DNA from: Gordionus sp. m RMFG-2023
Taxonomy: Eukaryota > Nematomorpha > Gordioida > Chordodea > Parachordodidae
Direction: 5' to 3'
Assembly (NCBI RefSeq): GCF_954871325.1
Contig: NC_088775.1
Location: 40,835,561 to 40,899,560, forward strand
Length of the DNA stretch: 64,000 bases
Positions 1-9,311 of this stretch are shown in pieces (position 1 is the first letter of the stretch; the number at the start of each line of letters is the position of its first letter). The position numbers and the translations under genes were made by a program. The notes beneath the pieces are model-generated. The model saw only the letters and a list, made by a program, of their open reading frames with translations. It was not told the DNA's origin and searched no databases.

Positions 1-74
1 TCGGCCCGATCCGATATTTTCGGAAAAGGCCAAATATTGGTACCGATCCGATATTTAATATCGACACAGCCCTA
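1..74. mobile_element. possible terminal fragment of a hAT-type DNA transposon
   Basis: The segment has repeated GATCCGATATTT-like motifs and ends in CGACACAGCCCTA at 62-74. Read on the minus strand from 74 it begins TAGGGCTGTGTCGATATT, which fits the loose hAT terminal pattern (YARNG) and resembles the GGCTGTGTCG starts known from hAT elements in many genomes. The rest would lie left of the window. No transposase or target duplication is visible, so this is a family-level guess. Confidence 0.35.
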
Positions 75-1280
75 GTAAATATTACACATTGAATTGAGAT
101 TGGTAAATTAATAAATTTTAACCATTGAATGAAGATTGGTAAATGAATTGATAAGGGGAGATTCAATAGACATATAGTTGATATTCCTCTATTATATAGA
201 ATTAGTTACAAGATACTAGGTAAAATTCCACTTTTACATACATATTTGACAGTTGAATATATTACAGATAATATTTTAACAAATTTTACTAATCAATGCT
301 CTTGATAATAAATATAGCAACAATTTGCAATCAATTATTAAATCGATCTATTTATTTTAAATTGTTACATTATAGGAATTTATAAATTAAAATATTGGTT
401 ATTGAATAGTATTTTAATTTTTATATTGCATACATTCATTATATTTTTATTTGGTTAGGAATTCAAATTCAACTTGTATTACTTTTTATGAATTCAAATT
501 TATCTTTTCAATTCAACTTATTATTTTTGTAATTCAACTTATATTACTTATTATTTTTCGTAACCTTACTTTTTGTTTTTATATATATTCTAATTTATAT
601 TTTAGAAAATGTATATATACCTTAAGAAAAGAAAAAGAAGTTAGTTAATAAAATATATTTTTACTGACTCGCACCTCGCACCTCGCGCCATATCGTTAGT
701 GTCCTTATTCTTTTCATAAATAAAAAATGATATTAAAAATTAATCTTCATATTATTCATCCCACAATGTCTTTAAAAGATATTTTCTGATATCCTTATCA
801 ATATTTTATAGTTTTCTGTAAAATACATAATTCACTATAGTGAAATTACTTGATTGTCATATGATAATTGATAAAATTAGATATACTGTAAATCTACGAT
901 ATACAATATTCCACTGTTTGTATTGTGCTTTAATTTTTTTATTTAATTTATTGCTTTCATTTTATCAATAGTTTTATAATTATATTTTACTTTTATTAAA
1001 TAAATAAATTAAAATTACTCACTTAAAAAAAATTATATTTGATATATTATATTATTTAGTAATTTTATAGATCTATTATTAATAATTATAATACATTTCA
1101 CTTTTGTCTTAAGACGTATCTTTTGCTTATATTCCATTTCTTAAAAAACATTTTTGGTTCACTTTTTATATATAAAAATGCTTTTTTCCAAAAATGTATA
1201 AATTATCATGAATAGTTTTATAAAAAATATCAACTTTTACATTCTTTCTTTCAAATTATTGTTTAAGATATATGCATACA
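75..1280. other. AT-rich DNA without a recognisable gene
   Basis: Very AT-rich with short homopolymer runs. Short open stretches (for example 451-648 on the plus strand) encode only low-complexity Phe/Ile/Tyr-rich peptides expected by chance in such composition. A small GC-richer patch at 668-692 has CTCGCACCTCGCACCTCGCG-type 8-bp repetition. Nothing else can be supported. Confidence 0.6.
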
Positions 1281-1590
1281 TTTTTGAGGGTCAGGGAGTA
1301 GGGGGAGTACTAAGGGGGATACTTTTTATTAGCTTAAAATGATATTAACAAAAAGTGATAAATTTCTGAAGGGTGGGGGGGGGGGATTTCCCCTTGCCCC
1401 TCCCCCGGCTACGCCTATGAATGTCTATGATTGTTTGCAATATATAGATTTGGTTGATGAATTGTATTATAATAGGTCTATAATAAAAGTAGTAATTTTT
1501 ACAGCAATAAATTTTATCCTATTTGAACTCAAAATTTAATAGATAACTCCACAAAAAATTTATCCTACCCCCTACACCCTCAAAAAAATA
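1281..1590. repeat. decayed inverted repeat with G-rich left arm
   Basis: The left arm (1281-1316) reads TTTTTGAGGGTCAGGGAGTA followed by further G-runs. The right arm (1564-1590) is its imperfect inverse, containing CCCCCTACACCCTC followed by A-runs. Between them lie a G11 run near 1375-1385 and the phrase CCCCCGGCTACGCCTATG, a wording common at ends of animal transposons. This may be a relic of a small inverted-repeat element. No target duplication was found. Confidence 0.3.
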
Positions 1591-1639
1591 GGCTGCAAAC
1601 TGTTGCTACTCCCCCCCCCCACGGTTGCCTAGTCTCTCC

Positions 1640-1765
1640 CCATCAGCGGGAGACTCCCGCTATTCTTTGGTTTAAACGCAGACATCTCTCTCCCGCAAAA
1701 CTACCGCAATTAGAAATCTCCCGCAAAAAACTACAGCAATTTTTTAATATCTCCCGCAAATTTTT
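1640..1765. repeat. short dispersed CTCCCGC motif cluster with a perfect hairpin
   Basis: CTCCCGC occurs at 1654, 1690, 1718 and 1751, the last three followed by A-runs and two of them by CTAC(C/A)GCAATT. At 1645-1661 AGCGGGAG and CTCCCGCT form an 8-bp perfect inverted repeat around a single A. It lies between a decayed repeat and a hAT relic and could belong to either. Function unknown. Confidence 0.4.
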
Positions 1766-2035
1766 TTTATAGTATTTAAACATTTTTAATATATAAATAT
1801 TAATTTTGAGAGACATTAATTGATTATTTTTATATTTTCAAAATAATTTTAAATATATATTCGAAAAAACATGTCTAGTTTGTAAATTTCTTTTTATCCT
1901 GTTTTATTTTTATCCAATAATAAATCAACATCATTTCATTCATATAAGTCAGTACAAGGGAGTATATCAACATCGATTGCAATACAAAAATATTCTCAAA
2001 TAATAAATAATACAGATGTATATACATCTATCATG

Positions 2036-3110
2036 TAGTTCAATATTCACAGAGCTTTATCATCACAATGTGGGTCGAATCTTTTTCTCATGATATTTAA
2101 CGACTCCAATATAAGTGCAAACCTTACTTGTGTCAGAACAAAAATGAGCAAGGCTATCACAAGTGTTTTAGTATCTGAATCCTAGAGGTAAATTCTAGAG
2201 GATTTGAAAGATTGACATCCATATGAAATTCTAACAGATGCAACTAATAAGGGAAATATTAAAACATTTCCCTCGATCCTTCGCTATTTCAACAAGAATA
2301 AGAACATTTCAATAAAACTGTTAAAAATATTACCTCGGATAGTGAAAAATCCAACGATGTAGCTAGCCACATAATGGTAAATATAGCTGATTCAGGGTTA
2401 TCAATGATTTGCATGTCAGCTTTCTGCGCTGATAATGCCTCTGTAAATTTTGGCAAAAACCAAAGTTACCGATTTGAGGCAGCACAATAATGAATTAATA
2501 ATAATTGGCTGTATATGCCATAAACTATATAATTTTTGCAAGAAGGCAATGAAATGTTTTAACGAATTTAGTCATCAACTTAAAAATGAATTAAAAGAGT
2601 TGATAGAGTGGTCTGACTTGGAATCGTGTGAGTTGTTGCGATATATACCTATCAGGTGGTTGTCATTAATACCTGCCATCGATTAAAATTTTACAAACCC
2701 TTAAAAAAATACTTCTTATATAAAGATTTTAAAAGCTGTCCTAAAATTTTGAAATTTTTTTGAGCATGAAATGGCAGAAGCATATTTGGAATTCGTTTCA
2801 CATGTAGGAAATCTACTTCATTCAGTTAATATTTAGTTGCAATCAGAATATTCTTTATTAAAAAGGATTCACAAAATCATGCTACAGCTCTGATCATCTC
2901 TACGTTAAAAATTATTAATAAATTTTATGGCACTATTGCTAAAAAATATTATATTAAAATGTTCAAATAATACTCTAATTAATACATTTTTAAATGAAGC
3001 AGATATTTTTAAAGACAATTTTAGAATATTTACAATCAAAATTTAATTTTAATAACTATTTACAAATGTATAAATATTATGACCTTGGTTCAGAAACTAT
3101 CAATTGATGG
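2036..3110 (+). pseudogene. hAT-superfamily transposase relic (N-terminal to middle part)
   Basis: hAT transposases cut and paste DNA through an RNase H-like fold. Conceptual pieces read left to right as parts of one such protein: HRALSSQCGSNLFLMIFNDS from 2048; TDATNKGNIKTFP from 2234, carrying the first catalytic-type Asp; FCADNASVNFGKN from about 2422, the second Asp motif; GCICHKLYNF near 2510, matching the hAT C-x-x-H signature; RYIPIRWLSLIPAID near 2640-2685; and FEHEMAEAYLEFV near 2760-2810. The longest open piece is 2450-2686. The order is right but the reading frame changes several times and stops occur (for example after about 2186 and at 2684), so it is dead. The C-terminal dimerisation domain is missing at the right, where another hAT terminus begins at 3118. 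Family assignment is strong; the subfamily is uncertain. Confidence 0.8.
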
Positions 3111-3117
3111 TTTTTAT

Positions 3118-3270
3118 CAGAGTTGTTAAAAGATACTTTTTAAATGGATATAGATACAGATACATAGTCTAAAATTTTATCTAGATACATATACAGCTTC
3201 TAAAAAGTTATCTTGATATAGATTAAAATGTATCTAGGTACAGATACATTTTTTATTATACTCTTAGATA
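3118..3270. mobile_element. terminal region of a second hAT element
   Basis: At 3118 the sequence begins CAGAGTTGTTAAAAGATAC, matching the hAT terminal consensus (CAGNG), followed by subterminal repeats of GATACAGATACAT and related words through about 3260. Such GATAC-rich subterminal repeats are typical of hAT ends. It lies about 220 bp beyond the C-terminal coding end of the minus-strand hAT relic at 3482-3930, as expected if both belong to one element pointing left. The opposite terminus was not found. Confidence 0.5.
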
Positions 3271-3481
3271 AGGTTTGAATAAACTTAAATTAGGATTCTA
3301 TTGTGAAAATTCATGAAATGATCTAAAAAATTTATTGACTCTATATCACATTTATCAAAATATAACTAAAATAATGATTTTTAGATATTAATATAATATA
3401 TGATTATAAATAATTATTATATATCATTAATAAAATAATTAATATATGATTATAAATAATTATTAGATTTCAGTAATAAAA

Positions 3482-3930
3482 TATTTTCAAAATTTTGGTT
3501 TAAGACTTCCTCGTTTATCTGTAAAGACATTTTTAACTATACTAAAAAGTGAAGGGATTGTGGTGTTATATTTAATGAATAACATTTTTATATCAGGATA
3601 TTGTTGAAAAATACTAAAATCTCGGCATTCATTTTTGAAAAAACTATTTAAAATTTGTTGATTATCAGAATTTAAATCATTAACAATCATATCTCCTGCT
3701 GTGGGATACTGAAAAAAATCGGATATTAAATTATTGGTTTTTTTCACAGGTTAATTTGCACTCATTTGAAGACTTTGATAATTCCTCAACTAATCTTTGT
3801 ATTAATTGTTATTTTTTATTAAAATTTTCATCCATTTGCAACCATGTCCAATCTAGTTTAAAAAAAGGATGAAGCATAGTTGCCAAAATATTTTCAACTT
3901 CAAAAATTGTCCCAATATTCCTAGAATTAT
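3482..3930 (-). pseudogene. hAT-superfamily transposase C-terminal relic
   Basis: The minus strand encodes a recognisable hAT C-terminus. First comes a piece near 3930-3850 reading VENILATMLHPFFKLDW, the 'DPRFKL' region of hAT proteins. The open stretch 3747-3487 follows, with YPDIKMLFIKYNTTIPS and VFTDKRGSLKPKF, the usual end of the hAT dimerisation domain (compare the family's 'P.I..L....TIPsSA..ER.FS......R..L'). The usual ER-F-S core is degraded and a stop separates the two pieces, so the gene is inactive. The catalytic N-terminal part is absent. Orientation is opposite to the hAT relic at 2036-3110, so these are two insertions rather than one gene. Confidence 0.75.
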
Positions 3931-4015
3931 TAAATACTGAATAATTTATTATTAATTTACCTATCTTCAATTCCTTTAAGTAAGGCATTTAAGTTCCATG
4001 TCAATTCAGCAAAAC

Positions 4016-4215
4016 TTTTATCGCGAAACACTTTTTCGCGAAACTTTTATCGCGAATGTCGTTTATCGCGAATGGATTTTATAGCTAAACTTTTATCGCG
4101 AATCCATAATAGCGAATACTATTCCGCGAATGCAATATCGCGAAACCAAAATCGCGCAGACAGTAGCGAAAATTATTTCGAGAAACATATAGGGCGAAAC
4201 ATATATCGTGAAGAT
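4016..4215. repeat. degenerate CGCGAA-rich short repeat
   Basis: CGCGAA occurs seven times between 4022 and 4144 (4022, 4037, 4051, 4067, 4097, 4125, 4139), mostly inside TTTATCGCGAA(A/T) at irregular 14-30-bp spacing, followed by decaying copies (AGCGAA, TCGAGAAAC, GGGCGAAAC, TCGTGAAG) to about 4215. The TCGCGA core is palindromic and CpG-rich within otherwise CpG-poor DNA. No element ends were identified. Confidence 0.7.
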
Positions 4216-4598
4216 ATTATAGAGAATTTAATACGATAATTGCTAATAATTACTAATTTATTTTGAATCATTTTTTTATAATTATAAAAATAATATTTTT
4301 TTAATTCACATAGTTTGTAATTTTCTTTTAACCTTAAAAAAATTTATATAATGATTAATAAACTTAGATCTGGTTTATGAAATTTGTTATTGAAATACAC
4401 TTTTTTCGCTATCCTATCCTTTCTTCGAAGTTCTTATTTTATAATAATCGCGGCACAAGGAACTCAGCTTTATCAATATATTAATCATTGAGTTTATTAG
4501 TTAAATCTTGATATTTATTGGCGAAATTGATATCTGGGTAGCATTCCTATTTATTGTCTGATGACTTAATATTTATAAATTTATCAATCAATTTTGGC
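4216..4598. other. AT-rich spacer without a gene
   Basis: AT-rich sequence between the CGCGAA repeat and the small hAT-like element. No reading frame, repeat or motif beyond composition could be supported. Confidence 0.5.
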
Positions 4599-5223
4599 CA
4601 GGGTTAGCAAGTCAGTCAATTGACCAGTCAAATGACTAGATTTTGACGGGTCAATTGAACGGGGGAATATTTGACCTGGTCAAATGGTCAAATATTCTAT
4701 AAGATCTAAATATAAAAATATGTTTGAAAAAGAAAAAACGATATAAATACATGTGATCATAATGCTGTTATTTATTGAGTTCCTAATATTAAGGAGAGCA
4801 TTTTAATCATAGTGAATTTAATGAAGTATGTATATAATAAAAGGATTAGGCATACAAGGTGGTGATCAAAATATTTCAAGTTATATCATAAATTTCAGAA
4901 ATAAAAGCGGCTTGTTTAATAGAAAATCATGGGGAAAGCAGTAACTTCCATAAGAAGCAATCAGATTTCAATCTCAAGCAGTGGAATTAGCTTTGACCAC
5001 CATGGCCATTAAGAGAAGTGGCATTACTAACAATTTCTAGATCGGCTTCTTATTCAGAAAGAAATTGGTCGATTTGTGTCAATAATCTTACTAAAACAGA
5101 AATCATTTGAATATTTACAAATAGAAAATTGATTAAAAAATTTTAAACAAGATGATGATATTCAATATAAAAAAATGTTTATTTGATTTTAACTATATTT
5201 GACCGGTCAAATGCACAACCGTG
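4599..5223. mobile_element. short non-autonomous hAT-like element (MITE-type)
   Basis: The left end from 4599 reads CAGGGTTAGCAAGTCAGTCA and then has GACCAGTCAAAT. The right end, read inward on the minus strand from 5223, is CACGGTTGTGC followed by GACCGGTCAAAT. These form imperfect inverted termini with CAGGG/CACGG ends. The flanks are ATTTTGGC (4591-4598) and GTTTTGGC (5224-5231), a 7-of-8 match fitting the 8-bp target duplication of hAT elements. Several further GGTCAAAT/TTGACC words lie just inside the left end (4610-4690), as in hAT subterminal repeats. There is no transposase; the 625-bp length fits a deletion derivative. Confidence 0.6.
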
Positions 5224-5292
5224 GTTTTGGCAGTTACTATTCTTAAATAGTGTAGATGAATAAAGTCTATAACATTACTGTTTAGAATATCA

Positions 5293-5301
5293 ATTTTGAA
5301 T
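5293..5301. repeat. left target-site duplication of the foldback element
   Basis: ATTTTGAAT at 5293-5301 is repeated exactly at 9303-9311, immediately outside the two inverted termini. Confidence 0.7.
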
Positions 5302-5761
5302 CGGTATGACTAAATACTGCCTTGTTAAACTGCCTTGCTAAAAAGCAATTAATCATAATCAATCATAATTTGATTATAAAATATCTTTTACATTTTTTTA
5401 TATTACATAAATCAATTTTTAATTAAGTAAAAAATTGATATTAAATATCAAATAATTTAAAATTCTATTTTTACTTAATATTATTGGAAAAAAAATATAT
5501 TTACTAGCTTATTACAACTTAAATTTTATGTATCAATTACAAAATTTAACAAATTTATATCCATAAGAGGGCGTTAAATGCATATATATGAAAATATATT
5601 CATAGTAAATCAGAATAAATATTGGATAACGCTTTTTTTGTATTTGGGTGTAAATACATGTGAAAAACCTAAAAAAAATTTTAAAAATAGAGGTTTCTTT
5701 GACATTTAATTAATGAGTAGGTTTAGAATCGAAAAATAGTAGAAAGTTTGTAGGGAACATA

Positions 5762-6833
5762 TTGCTGGCGTTATTGATCAAAATTCTTCATTTTTGGTTT
5801 ATACGTGAACAATAACGTGTTAAGCATTATCCTAATTAATTCTTATTATGATTTGACCGAATGGCGAGCTCAAAACCGACCACTTACTAAATATTCGATC
5901 TACCAAATTTGGTAGTAATATTATTTGGAAAATGTTCATTTTTGGTTAATTTATCTATAAATACGTTCAAATCATTATCAAAAAAAATATTTTAAAAATA
6001 TCGTGATTTGACAGATAACCGATTTGAAGCCGAATAACTGCGTTGCTGGCGCTCTCCATGGAAAATTCTTCATATTTGGTTTATAAGTGAAAATAAGGTG
6101 TTAAGCATTATCTTAGATAATTTTTTGTAAATATTAAGATTTGACCGAATGGCGAGCTCAAAACCGACCACTATCTAAATATTCGATCTACTAAATTTGG
6201 TAGTAATATTATTTGGAAAATGTTCATTTTTGGTTTAAATATCTATATATACGTGTAAATCATTATCCGAAAAAATATTTTAAAAATATCGTGATTTGAC
6301 CGATAACCGATTTGAAACCGAAATACTATGTTGCTAGCGCTCTTCATGGAAAATTCTTCATTTTTGGTTTATAGGTTAACAAAAAGGTGTTAAGATTTAT
6401 TCTAAATAGTTTTTTGAAAATATTAGGATTTGACCGTATGGGGAGCTCAAAACCGACCACTATCTAAATATTCAATCTACCAAATTTGGTAGTAATATTA
6501 TTTGGAAAATGTTCATTTTTGGTTTAAATATATATATATACGTGTAAATCATTATCCCAAAAAATATTTTAAAAATATCATGATTTGACAGAAAACCGAT
6601 TTGAAACCGGTCCAATGACTAAATACTGGCTTGCTGGCGTTATCCATGGAAAATTCTTCATTTTTGGTTTATAGGTGAACAATAAGGTGTTAAGAATTAT
6701 CCTAAATAGTTTTTTGAAAATATTAAGATTTGACCGAATGGCGAGCTCAAATGCGACCTATTACTAAATATTCGATCTACCAAATTTGGTAGTAATATTA
6801 TTTGGAAAATGTTCATTTTTGGTTTATTTATCC
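5762..6833 (+). repeat. left-arm tandem array of about 290-bp units (foldback element)
   Basis: Unit starts, marked by TTGCTGGCG or TTGCTAGCG, fall at 5762, 6043, 6331 and 6631, giving periods of 281, 288 and 300 bp. The fourth unit is cut off where the orientation flips near 6833. Units share ATTCTTCATTTTTGGTTTAT, TTTGACCGAATGGCGAGC and ACCAAATTTGGTAG. Confidence 0.85.
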
Positions 6834-8830
6834 GGTTTCAAATCGGTTATCAGTCAAATAACAATATTTTTAAAATATTTTTTGAGATGATGATTTACAC
6901 GTATATATAGATAAATACACCAAAAAAAACATTTTCCAAATAATATTACTACCATATTTGGTAGATCGAATATTTAGTAAGTGGTCGGTTTAGCTCGCCC
7001 TTCGGTCAAATCTTAATATTTTCAAAAAATTATTTAGGATAATGCTTAACACCATATTGTTCACTTATAAACCACAAACGAAAAATTTTCCACGGAGAGC
7101 GCCAGCAACGCAGTATTTCGGTTTCAAATCGGTTATCGGTCAAATCACGATATTTTTAAAATATTCTATGGGATAATGATTTGCACGTATTTATAGATAA
7201 ATTAACCAAAAATGAACATTTTCCAAATATAATTACTACCAAATTTGGTAGATCGAATATTTATTAAGTGGTCTGTTTTGAGCTCGCCATTCAGTCAAAT
7301 CTTAAAATTTTCAAAAAATTATCTAGGATAACAACTTATTTTCACTTATAAACCAAAAATGAAGAATTTTCCATGGAGAGCGCCAGCAACGCAGTATTTC
7401 GGTTTCAAGTCGGTCATCGGTCAAATCACGATATTTTTAAAATATTTTTTGTGATAATGATTTGCAAGTATAGATAAATTTATAAAAAATGAACATTTTC
7501 CAAATAACATTAATACCTAATTTAGTATATCAAATATTTAGTAAGTGTTCGGTTTTGAGCTCGCCATCCGGTCAAATTTTAATATTTTAAAAAAATTATT
7601 TAGGATAATGCTTAACACCTTTACACTTATAAACCAAAAATGAAGAATTTTCCATGGAGAGCGCCAGCAACGCAGTTATTCGGCTTCAAATCGGTATCTG
7701 TCAAATCACGATAATTTTAAATTATTTTTTGGGATAATGATTTGCACGTATTTATAGATAAATTAACCAAAAATGAACATTTTTCAAATAATATTACTAC
7801 CAAATTTGGTAGATCGAATATTTAGTAAGTGGTCGGTTTTGAGCTCGCCATTCAGTCAAATTATAATATTTTCAAAGAATTAATTAGGATAATGCTCATC
7901 ACGTTATTGTTCACGTATAAACCAAAAATGAAGAATTTTCCATGGAGAGCGCCAGCAATCTAATATTTAGTCACTGGGCTGGTTTCAAATCGGTTTTCTG
8001 TCAAATCATGATATTTTTAAAATATTTTTTGGAATAATGATTTACACGTATATATAGATATTTAAACCAAAAATGAACATTTTCCAAATAATATTACTAC
8101 CAAATTTGGTAGATCGAATATTTAGATAGTGGTCGGTTTTGAGCTCCCCATACGGTCAAATCCTAATATTTTCAAAAAACTATTAAGAATAAATCTTAAC
8201 ACCTTTTTGTTTACCTATAAACCAAAAATGAAGAATTTTCCATGGAGAGCGCTAGCAACATAGTATTTCGGTTTCAAATCGGTTATCGGTCAAATCACGA
8301 TATTTTTAAAATATTTTTTCGGATAATGATTTACACGTATATATAGATATTTAAACCAAAAATGAACATTTTCCAAATAATATTACTACCAAATTTGGTA
8401 GATCGAATATTTAGTAAGTGGTCGGTTTTGAGCTCGCCATTCGGTCAAATCTTAATATTTTCAAAAAATTATTTAGGATAATGCTTAACACCTTATTGTT
8501 CACTTATTAACCAAAAATGAAGAATTTTCCATGGAGAGCGCCAGCAACCCAGTATTTCGGCTTCAAATCGGTTATCGGTCAAATCACGATGATTTTAAAT
8601 TATTTTTTGGGATAATGATTTGCACGTATTTATAGATAAATTAACCAAAAATGAACATTTTCCAAATAATATTACTACCAAATTTGGTAGATCGAATATA
8701 TATTAAGTTGTCGCTTTTGAGCTAGCCATTCGGTCAAATTTTAATATTTTCAAAATATAATTTTGGATAATGTTAAATATACACGTATAAACCAATAATG
8801 AAGAGATTTTAATCAATAACACCAGCAATA
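6834..8830 (-). repeat. right-arm tandem array of about 290-bp units (foldback element)
   Basis: These are the same units as the left arm in inverse orientation. The inverse marker (CGCCAGCAA or close variants) recurs near 7100, 7381, 7662, 7950, 8250, 8540 and 8821, so about seven units are present. Several left and right units share private variants, for example TAGCG versus CGCTAG, suggesting copying or conversion between arms. Confidence 0.85.
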
Positions 8831-9302
8831 TGTTCCTTACAAACTTTCTACTATTTTTCGATTCTAAACCTACTCATTAATTAAATGTCAAATTTTTTAA
8901 AATTTTTTTAGGTTTTTCACATGTATTTACACCCAAATACAAAAAAAAGCGCTATCCAATATTTATTCTGGTTTCCTAAGAAAATATTTTCATATTTATA
9001 CATTTAACGCCCTCTTATGGATATTAATTTGTTACATATTGTAATTGAAAAATAAAATTTAAGTTGTAATAAGCTAGTAAATATATTTTTTTTCCAATAA
9101 TATTAAGTAAAAATAGAATTTTGATATTTAATATCAATTTTTTACTTAATTAAAAATTGATTTATGTAAAATAAAAAAAATGTTTTTGAAAAATTTTTTT
9201 TAAAAGATATTATATAATCAAATTATGATTGATTATGATTAATTGCTTTTTAGCAAGGCATTTTAGCTAGGCAGTTTAGCAAGGCAGTATTTAGTCATAC
9301 CC

Positions 9303-9311
9303 ATTTTGAAT
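9303..9311. repeat. right target-site duplication of the foldback element
   Basis: An exact copy of ATTTTGAAT, also found at 5293-5301, flanking the right inverted terminus. Confidence 0.7.

Larger units (their letters stand above)
5302..9302. mobile_element. 4.0-kb foldback transposon with unequal arms of tandem repeats
   Basis: The left end reads GGTATGACTAAATACTGCC from 5303 and its inverse closes the element at 9301. Both ends continue inward as the same sequence (TGCCTTGCTAAA-type short repeats, then AAGCAATTAATCATAATC and about 400 bp more), so the outer arms are long inverted repeats. Inside, each arm is a tandem array of 280-300-bp units, each with TTGCTGGCG, GGCGAGCTCAAA, the palindrome ACCAAATTTGGT and GGAAAATGTTCATTTTTGG. 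The orientation flips near 6833. The left arm has about four units (1.5 kb), the right about seven (2.5 kb). No coding capacity was seen, so it must depend on a transposase elsewhere. A perfect 9-bp flanking direct repeat fits the Mutator/MULE superfamily, which makes 9-10-bp duplications; superfamily placement is an inference. Confidence 0.85.

Noticed and set aside
451-648. 65-codon open frame on the plus strand
   Set aside because: Phe/Ile/Tyr-rich low-complexity peptide in AT-rich DNA, no family resemblance and no neighbouring gene signals.
1339-1539. 66-codon open frame across the G-run
   Set aside because: It reads through a homopolymer and a repeat end; the Gly and Pro runs are by-products of the G11 and C-runs.
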